DNA of 11,801 nucleotides from Clostridia bacterium (lineage in GTDB: Bacteria > Bacillota > Clostridia > UBA1381): positions 1 through 11,801 of the forward strand of contig RQCD01000153.1 of the NCBI GenBank assembly GCA_008668455.1, read 5' to 3'. Made by a program: the position numbers and the translations under genes. This document shows, one piece after another, positions 1 to 7,310 of the stretch (within the stretch, counting starts at the first letter, position 1; the number at the start of each line of letters is the position of its first letter). The notes beneath the pieces are model-generated. The model did no database searches. It saw only the letters and a list, made by a program, of their open reading frames with translations, and was not told where the DNA came from.

Positions 1-1
1 A

Positions 2-505
2 CTCTATCATAAGAAGGGCGCTGTGATCTCGGCGGTGGATCTTATCAAGGGAATTGCAATCTGTGCTGGGATGAGATCAATAGATGTGCCGGGTGCAAAC
101 GGAAACTATGATACAAACTACGACGGAAAAGCAAATGCAGCAATTAGCGCACTCCGGGACGGTTATGACCTTGTCTATGTCCATTTGGAAGGACCGGACG
201 AATGCGGACATCAGGGAAATGCTGACCATAAAAAGCTTGCAGTGGAGCGGATTGACGAAAAAATTATCGCACCGATCCGAGCAGCGATGAAAGAGGATGG
301 CGAACGCTATAAAATGCTGGTTTTACCGGATCATCCTACGCCGGTGGCATTAAAAACACACGTTTCTGATCCGATTCCGTATTTGATTTATGATTCAGAA
401 AAACCGAAGCAGACCAAGCTTGCCTACACTGAGAAAAATGCAGAAAAAACCGGAGTGTTTATTCCGCTGGGTCATGAGCTTATGAAACATTTTTTAGAGG
501 ATTAA
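2..505 (+). CDS. Cofactor-independent phosphoglycerate mutase family protein, C-terminal part (5' end outside window)
   Basis: The window opens inside this gene; the frame starts at base 2 and runs open to TAA at 503-505, leaving about 167 residues. The sequence matches the archaeal-type, cofactor-independent phosphoglycerate mutase family (ApgM, COG3635), which belongs to the alkaline phosphatase metalloenzyme superfamily. Visible family marks are the stretch around HLEGPDECGHQGN, the later LPDHPTP segment (metal-ligand type Asp and His), and a C-terminal LGHELMKHFL helix. True members interconvert 2- and 3-phosphoglycerate. One branch of the family (TIGR02535) has been proposed to act as homoserine kinase in bacteria lacking ThrB, so a threonine-pathway role is possible, especially as asd lies in the same window; the fragment alone cannot separate the two. 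The next gene follows after 12 bases, suggesting co-transcription. Confidence 0.85.
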   Translation, partial: LYHKKGAVISAVDLIKGIAICAGMRSIDVPGANGNYDTNYDGKANAAISALRDGYDLVYVHLEGPDECGHQGNADHKKLAVERIDEKIIAPIRAAMKEDGERYKMLVLPDHPTPVALKTHVSDPIPYLIYDSEKPKQTKLAYTEKNAEKTGVFIPLGHELMKHFLED

Positions 506-517
506 AAGAGGGATTTT

Positions 518-1675
518 ATGAAATTCAAGCAAAATGGCATAAAAACTGCAGTTCTGATCCTTTTGGCAGCGCTTATTGTAGTTGGGGCTTACTTTTTTCT
601 GCCCACGCTGCTCTCCGGCATCGGATTTTTGGTCAGAATTTTCCTGCCTTTTATTTTAGGGTATTTTGTGTCGCTCTTGATCAATCCGCTGGCAGATCGG
701 CTGCAAAAACAGTGGAAGCTGCCGCGCCGGGTGAGTGCAATCTTAGTGATTGTCCTGACGGTGGGCATATTGGGCGGTATTCTGACGGCAATTATCTGGA
801 AATTAGTAGATGAAATCAAAAGTCTTTATCAGCAGTTTCCATACCTTTATGAAAGCGCAAAGCTTTCCTGGGAGCAGACGGCGGAAAAGCTCTCGAATTT
901 ATATATTGCTATGCCGCAGGGAGTGCAGGAATTTTTCGACAATATGGGAACACAGATTTCTGCAGGTATTACAAAATTTTTTGACAATCTTTATGTTGTG
1001 GAGCGTGCAGGCAATTTTGCCAAGAGTTTGCCGAGTGTGTTTATTGCGCTGGTTGTTTTTATTCTGTCACTTTATTTTATGGTGGCAGATGCAAAAGATG
1101 TACAAAGTGCGATGCACTGCCTCTTGTCAGAACGAGTGACGGAAAAGCTTGAGAGAATCAAGCATGAAATCAAACGGTACATGGGCGGCTATGTTAAGGC
1201 GCAGTTAATTATCATGTGCGTGGCATCGGTGATTTTACTAATCGGACTGACGATTTTGGGAGTTAATTATGCGCTTTTAATTGCGGTCGGAATTGCTGTT
1301 TTGGATGCGCTGCCCTTTTTCGGGAGCGGCGCTGTGCTGTGGCCATGGGCGGCAGTGAGTTTTTTAAACGGGGTTCCGCGGATGGGTGTTGGACTTTTAA
1401 TCATTTATCTGATTTTGGTTTTGTGCCGGCAGACGATTGAGCCGAAAATTGTCAGCAACAACATCGGTATGCACCCAATTCTGACATTGATGGCGATGTA
1501 TGTTGGCTACAAAACGTTATCCATCGGCGGAATGATTTTCGGACCGCTGATTCTGATGCTGTTTTTCAGCTTATATAAGGTGGGTGTTTTTGATCCGATC
1601 ATAAGATTTTTTCATCAGCTTGTCCGTCTCGCAAAACAGGAGTGGCAGCTGATTAAAAATATATTTAAAGAATAG
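518..1675 (+). CDS. AI-2E family transporter / YtvI-like integral membrane protein
   Basis: A 385-residue polytopic membrane protein of the AI-2E transporter family (PF01594). Hydrophobic segments lie near residues 10-30, 36-56, 72-95, 171-190, 228-248, 250-280, 288-305 and 318-352, with the family's large soluble loop between about 96 and 168. Conserved late motifs are visible: DALPFFGSG near 263-271, IEPKIVSNNIGMHPILT near 307-323 and GGMIFGPLIL near 337-346. The length and the EPKIVS motif resemble the Bacillus sporulation membrane protein YtvI, which belongs to this family, but PF01594 members also export small molecules or act as ion antiporters, so the substrate is unknown. The ATG at 518 is preceded by AGAGGGA at good distance. 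The C-terminus is basic and probably cytoplasmic. metG starts 14 bases downstream, so the two are likely co-transcribed. Confidence 0.85.
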   Translation: MKFKQNGIKTAVLILLAALIVVGAYFFLPTLLSGIGFLVRIFLPFILGYFVSLLINPLADRLQKQWKLPRRVSAILVIVLTVGILGGILTAIIWKLVDEIKSLYQQFPYLYESAKLSWEQTAEKLSNLYIAMPQGVQEFFDNMGTQISAGITKFFDNLYVVERAGNFAKSLPSVFIALVVFILSLYFMVADAKDVQSAMHCLLSERVTEKLERIKHEIKRYMGGYVKAQLIIMCVASVILLIGLTILGVNYALLIAVGIAVLDALPFFGSGAVLWPWAAVSFLNGVPRMGVGLLIIYLILVLCRQTIEPKIVSNNIGMHPILTLMAMYVGYKTLSIGGMIFGPLILMLFFSLYKVGVFDPIIRFFHQLVRLAKQEWQLIKNIFKE

Positions 1676-1689
1676 AGAGGGAGAAATGA

Positions 1690-3600
1690 ATGAGTAAATT
1701 TTACATCACGACTGCGATTGCGTATACATCCAGAACGCCGCATATCGGAAACACTTATGAGATTATTCTGACCGACGCGATTGCGCGGTTTCACCGCTAT
1801 GTAGGTGACGATGTGTTTTTCTTGACCGGAACGGATGAGCATGGGCAGAAAATCCAGGAGATTGCAGAGACAGAAGGAATTGCACCGCAGGCTTATGTTG
1901 ACCGGATTGCGGGGGAAATCCGTGAAATTGCTGATCTTTTAAACATTAGCTATGACAAGTTTATCCGTACCACTGATGACTATCATGTGGAGGCGGTGAA
2001 GAAAATTTTCAGAAAGCTTTATGATCAGGGCGACATCTATAAGAGTGAGTATGAGGGATGGTATTGCACTCCCTGTGAATCGTTCTGGACGGAAACACAG
2101 CTAATAGACGGAAAATGTCCGGACTGCGGCAGAGAGGTAAAAAAGACAAAGGAAGAAGCATATTTCTTTCAGATGAGCAAGTATCAGGATCGGCTGATGC
2201 AGTATATCGAGGAACATCCGGATTTCATCCAGCCGGAATCCCGGAAAAAGGAAATGGTGAATAATTTCCTAAAGCCGGGATTGCAGGATTTGTGCGTTTC
2301 CCGGAGCAGCTTTTCATGGGGAATCCCGGTAGAGTTTGATCCGAATCATGTCATTTATGTGTGGATTGACGCGCTTTCCAACTACATCACAGCGCTTGGC
2401 TATTCGCCGGAGCATAAGGGCGAGCTTTATGAAAAGTACTGGCCGTGTGATGTGCATATTATCGGAAAGGACATTTTGCGCTTTCACACTATCTATTGGC
2501 CGATCATGCTGATGGCGCTTGGTGAGCCGCTGCCAAAGCAGGTGTTCGGACACCCGTGGATGCTGGTTGGAGAGGAAAAAATGTCAAAATCACGCGGAAA
2601 CGTGATTTATGCACAGGATTTAGTGCGTCATTTTGGCGTGGACGCTGTGCGGTATTATTCTCTGCACGAAATGCCCTTTGCACAGGATGGAACAATTACC
2701 TACGAAACATTTATCACGCGGTTTAATTCCGATCTTGCCAATACCTTAGGGAATCTGGTGAACCGCACGGTTGCGATGCTAAACAAGTATTTTGACGGCG
2801 TGATCCAGGAACCCGGATTGATTGAGCCGGTAGATGAGGAATTGAGAGCTGTATGTCTGGGCGCTGTATCGGCAGTACAGAAGAAGATGGCAACACTGCA
2901 TGTTGCAGATAGCTTGGATGAGATCTGGAGAGTGGTAGATCGGGCGAATAAATATATTGATGAGACGACACCGTGGGTTTTGGCAAAGTCGGAGGAAACC
3001 CTTCCGCGTCTGGGTGGAGTTCTTTACAACCTGACCGAAGCAATCCGCTATATTGCGTCTCTCCTGTCCTCCTTTATGCCGGAAACAGCTGAGAAAATCG
3101 CATCCCAGATTGCAGCAGAGGATCTAAGCTTTGCAAGCCTTTCAGAGTTTGGAAGGACAAAGCCCGGAACAAAGGTTTCCGCACCTGTTCCGCTGTTTGC
3201 AAGAATCGACATGGAAAAGAAGCTGGAAGAATTGGCAGCTGAGGCAGAACCGAATATTGAATTAGCGCCTTTTAAGGACTATATTGAATTTGAGGATTTT
3301 GAAAAACTGGATTTGCGTGTCGGCAAGGTGATAGAATGCGAAAAGGTGAAGAAATCGGAAAAGCTTTTGCGCTTTACCTTAGAGGTGGGAAGTGAAATTA
3401 GGCAGATGCTATCCGTCATTTCAAAATCTCACACGCCGGAGGAGCTGATCGGGAAAAACGTAATTTTTGTTGCAAATTTAAAGCCGAGAAAAATAATGGG
3501 TCTGGAATCCTGCGGTATGATTCTTTCCGCAGAGTTTGAAGGCAGTCTGACCGCTCTGACCACTATTAAGGATATTCAGAGCGGCGCAGAAATTGTATAA
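1690..3600 (+). CDS. metG: Methionyl-tRNA synthetase with C-terminal tRNA-binding domain
   Basis: A 636-residue class I aminoacyl-tRNA synthetase that charges tRNA(Met) with methionine in the cytoplasm. The HIGH-type signature is HIGN at residues 18-21 and the KMSKS loop is intact at 297-301. A single four-cysteine zinc knuckle (C126, C129, C143, C146) lies in the connective region, and the FDPNHVIYVWIDAL segment near 216-229 belongs to the catalytic core. The helical anticodon-binding domain covers roughly 340-500. A C-terminal OB-fold tRNA-binding domain (about 532-636, beginning IEFEDFEKLDLRVGKV) is fused, as is common in Firmicutes, and usually mediates dimerisation and tRNA binding. The ATG at 1690 follows AGAGGGAGAA. 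No T-box leader is visible in the 14 bases upstream, so the gene seems to be expressed from an upstream promoter with its neighbours. Confidence 0.98.
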   Translation: MSKFYITTAIAYTSRTPHIGNTYEIILTDAIARFHRYVGDDVFFLTGTDEHGQKIQEIAETEGIAPQAYVDRIAGEIREIADLLNISYDKFIRTTDDYHVEAVKKIFRKLYDQGDIYKSEYEGWYCTPCESFWTETQLIDGKCPDCGREVKKTKEEAYFFQMSKYQDRLMQYIEEHPDFIQPESRKKEMVNNFLKPGLQDLCVSRSSFSWGIPVEFDPNHVIYVWIDALSNYITALGYSPEHKGELYEKYWPCDVHIIGKDILRFHTIYWPIMLMALGEPLPKQVFGHPWMLVGEEKMSKSRGNVIYAQDLVRHFGVDAVRYYSLHEMPFAQDGTITYETFITRFNSDLANTLGNLVNRTVAMLNKYFDGVIQEPGLIEPVDEELRAVCLGAVSAVQKKMATLHVADSLDEIWRVVDRANKYIDETTPWVLAKSEETLPRLGGVLYNLTEAIRYIASLLSSFMPETAEKIASQIAAEDLSFASLSEFGRTKPGTKVSAPVPLFARIDMEKKLEELAAEAEPNIELAPFKDYIEFEDFEKLDLRVGKVIECEKVKKSEKLLRFTLEVGSEIRQMLSVISKSHTPEELIGKNVIFVANLKPRKIMGLESCGMILSAEFEGSLTALTTIKDIQSGAEIV

Positions 3601-3619
3601 CAGACAAAGGAGAAAAGAA

Positions 3620-5326
3620 ATGAGAGTATCAAAACTATTGTTACCGACGCTGCGTGAAGTGCCGTCGGATGCGGAGATTATGAGCCACAAGCTGATGCTT
3701 CGTGCAGGATATATCCGAAAGCTTGCAGCTGGAATTTATTCCTATCTGCCGCTTGGAATCCGGACGCTCCAAAAGGTGGAGAAAATCGTACGGGAGGAAA
3801 TGGACCGCGCCGGTGCACAGGAGCTTTTAATGGCGGCCTTGCTGCCGGCTGAGGCATATCAGGCATCCGGAAGATGGGAAGTGTTCGGAGACAACATGTT
3901 CAAATTAAAGGATCGGAACGATCGCGATTTTTGCTTAGGACCGACCCATGAGGAGCTTTTCACACAGACGGTGTTAAATGAGGTGCGTTCCTATAAGGAA
4001 TATCCGATGACCCTTTATCAGATTCAGACAAAATACCGCGATGAGGCGCGTCCGCGTTTTGGACTCATGCGCGGCAGAGAGTTTGTCATGAAGGATGCTT
4101 ATAGCTTTGATCGTGATCAGGCAGGCTTGGATGAATCCTATCAGAAAATGTACGACGCATATTGCCGGATTTTTACACGCCTAGGTTTAGATTTTACGAT
4201 TGTGGATGCTGATTCCGGTGCGATGGGCGGCAGCGGATCGCAGGAATTTATGGTAAAATCCCCGGTTGGCGAGGATGGCATTGCCTATTGTGATGATTGC
4301 GGCTATGCAGCAAACTATGAAAAAGCGGCTTGTGTTCCGGCCGAACGGAAATTCCCGGAGGGAGAACAGGCATTAGAAAAGCTTGAAACACCAAATGCAC
4401 ATACGATTGAGGATTTAGTCGGTTTCTTTGGTACAGAGCCATATGTATTTGCAAAAACCATTATTTATAAAGCAGACGATCAATATATCGCGGCGATGGT
4501 GCGCGGTGATCGTGAAATTAATGAAGTGAAGCTTAAAAACTTGGTCGGCTGTGTGGATGATTTGGAGCTTGCCGAGCCGTATATGGTGCGTGAGCTGACG
4601 CATGCCGAGGTTGGCTTTGCAGGTCCGATCGGACTGGAAATTCCGGTTTATGCCGATTTAGAAGTGGCAAAAATGAGAAACTTTATTGTCGGTGCAAACG
4701 ATACCGGCTATCATTATAATAATGTCAACATCAACCGTGATTTCACCCCGACGCAGATTGCCGACATTCGTGTAATTGAAACAGGCGACGCGTGTCCGAA
4801 ATGCGGCAAGCCGATCAAGACGGCGCAGGGCATTGAGGTTGGACATATCTTTAAGCTTGGCACAAAGTATTCCGACGCTTTAGGTCTAACCTATACCGAT
4901 GAGAGCGGAGAACCAAAGAGTGTGATTATGGGTTGCTATGGAATTGGCGTTACACGCTGTATTGCAGCAGCTGTAGAGCAAGGCTATGATGAGAACGGCA
5001 TGGTTTTGCCGGTTTCGATTGCTCCGTATCATGTGACGGTGATTCCGGTAAACACCAAGCAGGAGGAGCAGGTAAAGCTTGCAGAGGAAATCTATGAGGA
5101 GCTGAAAAAGCAAGGGATTGAGGCGCTCCTGGATGATCGGTCAGAGCGTGTCGGTGTAAAATTCAAGGACGCTGACCTGATCGGAATTCCGGCAAGAATC
5201 GTTGTCGGAAAGAAATGCGGCGAGGGAATCGTGGAATTTAAGAAACGTACCGATGCCGAATCGCGTGATCTGTCTGTTTCGGAGGCAATTTCTGAAGCAG
5301 TTGGATATATTAAAAATAATTTATAA
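3620..5326 (+). CDS. proS: Prolyl-tRNA synthetase, bacterial type with editing (INS) domain
   Basis: A 568-residue class II synthetase that charges tRNA(Pro). I place the start at ATG 3620 because AAAGGAGAA lies just upstream; an in-frame ATG at 3593 would overlap metG and has no such site. Class II motif 1 lies around residues 52-76, motif 2 (TKYRDEARPRFGLMRGREF) at 137-155, and motif 3 (GCYGIGVTR) at about 438-446. The insertion domain that edits mischarged alanyl-tRNA(Pro) occupies roughly 220-395. It is flanked by two CxxC pairs, CDDCG (C224, C227) and CPKCG (C392, C395), which suggests a bound metal; I recall similar pairs in clostridial ProS but cannot check this here. The anticodon-binding domain forms the last 100 residues. 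Length agrees with the E. coli type (about 570). A riboswitch begins only about four bases after the stop, so any promoter for the folate genes must lie inside this gene's 3' end. Confidence 0.97.
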   Translation: MRVSKLLLPTLREVPSDAEIMSHKLMLRAGYIRKLAAGIYSYLPLGIRTLQKVEKIVREEMDRAGAQELLMAALLPAEAYQASGRWEVFGDNMFKLKDRNDRDFCLGPTHEELFTQTVLNEVRSYKEYPMTLYQIQTKYRDEARPRFGLMRGREFVMKDAYSFDRDQAGLDESYQKMYDAYCRIFTRLGLDFTIVDADSGAMGGSGSQEFMVKSPVGEDGIAYCDDCGYAANYEKAACVPAERKFPEGEQALEKLETPNAHTIEDLVGFFGTEPYVFAKTIIYKADDQYIAAMVRGDREINEVKLKNLVGCVDDLELAEPYMVRELTHAEVGFAGPIGLEIPVYADLEVAKMRNFIVGANDTGYHYNNVNINRDFTPTQIADIRVIETGDACPKCGKPIKTAQGIEVGHIFKLGTKYSDALGLTYTDESGEPKSVIMGCYGIGVTRCIAAAVEQGYDENGMVLPVSIAPYHVTVIPVNTKQEEQVKLAEEIYEELKKQGIEALLDDRSERVGVKFKDADLIGIPARIVVGKKCGEGIVEFKKRTDAESRDLSVSEAISEAVGYIKNNL

Positions 5327-5330
5327 AAAA

Positions 5331-5432
5331 AGCAAAGTAGGAACAGACGCGTTAAGTGAGAAAGGAACGGGAAGTTGTCCTTTCTACGAAAAGCGATTTT
5401 CGCTTGCGGTGTTTGTTCCGCATTCCGTTGCT
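5331..5432 (+). promoter_or_regulatory. Tetrahydrofolate (THF) riboswitch aptamer upstream of folT-folC
   Basis: The sequence carries the recognisable core of the THF riboswitch: GCGTTAAGTG (5349-5358), the loop element ACGGGAAGTTGTCC (5367-5380) and the 3' element GCGGTG...CCGCATTCCG. Pairing fits the known fold: P1 AGCAA (5331-5335) with TTGCT (5428-5432); P2 GGAACAGAC (5340-5348) with GTTTGTTCC (5411-5419), nine pairs with one G-U; P3 AGAAAGGA (5359-5366) with TCCTTTCT (5378-5385); and a hairpin AAGCGA (5391-5396) with TCGCTT (5400-5405). This class senses reduced folates and is found upstream of folT and other folate genes in Clostridia, which is exactly the context here. Ligand binding should favour the terminator downstream and lower folT-folC expression. 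Confidence 0.95.
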
Positions 5433-5473
5433 GCGAAAAAACGCATGGATCTTCTTTGGGTTTTTGCGGTCTC

Positions 5474-5508
5474 GGATCTGCTAAGAAAACAGTGGCAGAT
5501 CCTTTTTT
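5474..5508 (+). terminator. Intrinsic terminator of the THF riboswitch expression platform
   Basis: GGATCTGCTA (5474-5483) pairs with TGGCAGATCC (5493-5502), ten pairs including one G-U, across a nine-base loop, and is followed directly by T6 (5503-5508). It lies between the aptamer and the folT ribosome binding site, so it most likely ends transcription when folate is bound. The antiterminator partner is not obvious. A second GGATCT copy at 5447-5452 could pair with the 3' arm, and CCGCA (5418-5422) inside the aptamer could pair with TGCGG (5465-5469), but neither gives a clean exclusive stem. Confidence 0.88.
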
Positions 5509-5521
5509 GTAGAAAACGGCG

Positions 5522-5541
5522 AAAGGAGAACATGTAACATG
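5522..5541 (+). promoter_or_regulatory. folT ribosome binding site with an AUG-UAA start-stop between it and the start codon
   Basis: AAAGGAG (5522-5528) is followed by ATG TAA at 5532-5537 and then by the folT ATG at 5539. The spacing from AGGAG to the first ATG is only three bases and to the folT ATG ten bases, so the second is the likely working start. The start-stop could still capture some ribosomes, or help re-initiation two bases later. Confidence 0.5.
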
Positions 5542-6075
5542 AAACAAACAAAAACAAAAAAAATGGTAACAGCGGCGCTTTTGATTGCAATGCAGATTGT
5601 ATTTGTACGCTTTTTAGCGATTTCCGGCGGGAACAGCAGCGTCCGGATTTCTCTGGGATTTTTTCCGGTTGCGCTTGCCGGCATGACGTTAGGTCCGATT
5701 GGCGGCGGTGCGGTAGGCGCGCTTGCCGATTTCTTCGGTATGCTTTTATTCAGCCGGGGGGATGTGTATTTTGTACCGTTCACCCTCTGTGAATTTCTGT
5801 ACGGTGTGGGGTTTGGACTGATGCTCAGAAAATTAAAGCTGTCTGGCTGGCGGCTTGCTGTGTGTGCGGCGGTACAGTTTGTTCTCTTGAATTTGTGCTT
5901 AAATTCGGTATTTCTTTATTGGTACTATCAGCTGGTTTTGGGAAAGCACAAGGGGATTTTTGTGATTTTGGGAAGCAGGCTTTTAGCAGCGGCAATCAAC
6001 CTTCCGGTACAGATTTTAGGGGTATGTGCGATTGAAAAGTATTTAAAAAAACCGATTGAAAAATTAGGATGGTAA
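5539..6075 (+). CDS. folT: Folate-specific ECF transporter substrate-binding (S) component
   Basis: A 178-residue hydrophobic protein with about six membrane segments, matching S components of energy-coupling factor (ECF) importers, specifically the folate family. Typical marks are RISLGFFPVALAGMTLGPIGGG near residues 36-57, followed by a GALADFFG motif, and a short basic N-terminus (MKQTKTKK) before the first helix. S components bind the vitamin and dock onto a shared EcfA-EcfA'-EcfT module, which is not encoded here and must be elsewhere in the genome. The folate assignment rests on three agreeing facts: family resemblance, a THF riboswitch directly upstream, and folC directly downstream. 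ATG 5539 has AAAGGAG upstream. Its stop is two bases before the preferred folC start, so the two are probably translationally coupled. Confidence 0.92.
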   Translation: MKQTKTKKMVTAALLIAMQIVFVRFLAISGGNSSVRISLGFFPVALAGMTLGPIGGGAVGALADFFGMLLFSRGDVYFVPFTLCEFLYGVGFGLMLRKLKLSGWRLAVCAAVQFVLLNLCLNSVFLYWYYQLVLGKHKGIFVILGSRLLAAAINLPVQILGVCAIEKYLKKPIEKLGW

Positions 6076-6077
6076 AA

Positions 6078-7310
6078 ATGGGACAATTTCATAACTATGC
6101 AAATAGTTTTCAGGCAGTGGCACGCCTGGAGCTTGTGAGTATCAAAAAAATGCTGGAGTTTTTGGGGCATCCGGAAAAGGGGCTTCGCTTTCTGCATGTT
6201 GCCGGAACAAACGGAAAAGGGTCGGTCTGCGCTTTTTTGCAGTCGATCCTGACCGAGGCTGGGTTTCGGTGCGGAAAATATATTTCTCCGAATTTGGTAA
6301 GCGTTTGCGAACGGATTTCGGTGGATGGGGAGGAAATCTCCCCAAAAGAGATGGAGGAGCTGCTCTCAGGAATGGAGGATGCAGCCAGAAAAACTGAGGA
6401 GGCAATCGGTTCTTACCCTACGCAGTTTGAAATTTGGACGGCGGCAGCATTTTGCTATTTTCAGGAAAAGCGGTGCGACTATGTGGTGTTAGAAACGGGA
6501 CTTGGCGGAACAAGAGACGCAACCAATGTGATTCCTGATTCGGCGGCAGACATCATAACCCGGATTGCCATGGATCATATGGGATATTTAGGAAATACAC
6601 TTTCGGAAATTGCTGAGGCAAAGGCAGGAATTATCAAAAATACATTGGTAACCTTGGAGCAGGAACCGCCGGCAATGGAGGTTTTGGAGCGCGTTTGCCG
6701 TGAGAAGGGACATAAAATGCTTGTCACCGGAAACGTGCTGGTGCATGAGCCGGTCGGTATGTGTGAATGTATCGACTATGCCGGCATGGAGCGGCTGCTT
6801 TTAGGAATCCCCGGCTACCATCAGATTGAAAATGCAGCCTTGGCAATTGAGACAGCAAGACTTTTACAGGTAGACGAGCCTGCTATCCGGGCAGGACTTG
6901 CAAAGGCGAAAAATCCGGGAAGGTTGGAGCCGCTTTCAGAAAATCTGATCTTTGACGGCGCACATAACCCAAATGGTATGGAGTCGCTGCTTTTCTCGCT
7001 GAAGCGGTATTTCCCCCAAAAAACAGTGCAGTTTATTATGGCATGCATGGGGGATAAGGATATCAAAAAGGAGCTTTTGCAAATCAAGAGGGCATATCCG
7101 GATGCCACAATTTACACGCTCATGGTTCAGGACAATCCGCGTGCTATGCCGGCAGAGCAATTGGCAGAAAAGGCACGCTCCTGCGGACTTTATGCTGAAG
7201 CATGCAAAGACTTTTCCGAGATACAAAAAAAGAGCCATAGCGGTCTTACCGTTGTCTGCGGCTCTTTGTATCTGTATCGTGATTTAAAGCTTCAGAAGTC
7301 CGAACTCTAA
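6078..7310 (+). CDS. folC: Bifunctional dihydrofolate synthase / folylpolyglutamate synthase
   Basis: A 410-residue Mur-ligase-family enzyme that adds glutamate to dihydropteroate and to reduced folates, keeping them in the cell. The ATP-binding P-loop GTNGKGS is at residues 43-49; further family blocks are TGLGGTRDATNVI (about 150-162), MDHMGYLG with AEAKAGIIK (about 175-198) and the DGAHNPNGM motif that starts the C-terminal ligase domain. Length is normal. I prefer ATG 6078 because AGGATGG (6066-6072) sits five bases upstream; an in-frame ATG at 6069 would overlap folT by seven bases and lacks a ribosome binding site. In the LGG..DATN block the usual GGRL is GGTR, an unusual but probably harmless change. 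The last 27 bases overlap the convergent HAD gene, and its 3' coding part doubles as a terminator for the opposite strand. Confidence 0.95.
   Translation: MGQFHNYANSFQAVARLELVSIKKMLEFLGHPEKGLRFLHVAGTNGKGSVCAFLQSILTEAGFRCGKYISPNLVSVCERISVDGEEISPKEMEELLSGMEDAARKTEEAIGSYPTQFEIWTAAAFCYFQEKRCDYVVLETGLGGTRDATNVIPDSAADIITRIAMDHMGYLGNTLSEIAEAKAGIIKNTLVTLEQEPPAMEVLERVCREKGHKMLVTGNVLVHEPVGMCECIDYAGMERLLLGIPGYHQIENAALAIETARLLQVDEPAIRAGLAKAKNPGRLEPLSENLIFDGAHNPNGMESLLFSLKRYFPQKTVQFIMACMGDKDIKKELLQIKRAYPDATIYTLMVQDNPRAMPAEQLAEKARSCGLYAEACKDFSEIQKKSHSGLTVVCGSLYLYRDLKLQKSEL
7225..7267 (-). terminator. Terminator of the asd-dapA-dapB-HAD operon, antisense within folC
   Basis: Read on the minus strand, AAAGAGCC (7267-7260) pairs perfectly with GGCTCTTT (7236-7229) and the transcript continues through T's, giving a run of seven T's at 7231-7225. 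The loop can itself form a small ACGGT/ACCG-type hairpin. It lies 17 bases beyond the stop codon of the HAD gene, the right place for the operon's end. The same bases encode the C-terminus of FolC on the plus strand. In the plus direction the stem is not followed by a separate T run, so termination is likely mainly one-way. Confidence 0.75.

Noticed and set aside
5092..5547. A 151-codon open frame on the minus strand and a 111-codon plus-strand frame at 5202-5537
   Set aside because: Both overlap the proS 3' end and run through the THF riboswitch and terminator; neither resembles a protein family, and the RNA explanation is much stronger.
6142..7238. Several 87-100 codon minus-strand frames within folC
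   Set aside because: They are antisense shadows of a well-supported gene, with low-complexity or basic translations and no ribosome binding sites of note.
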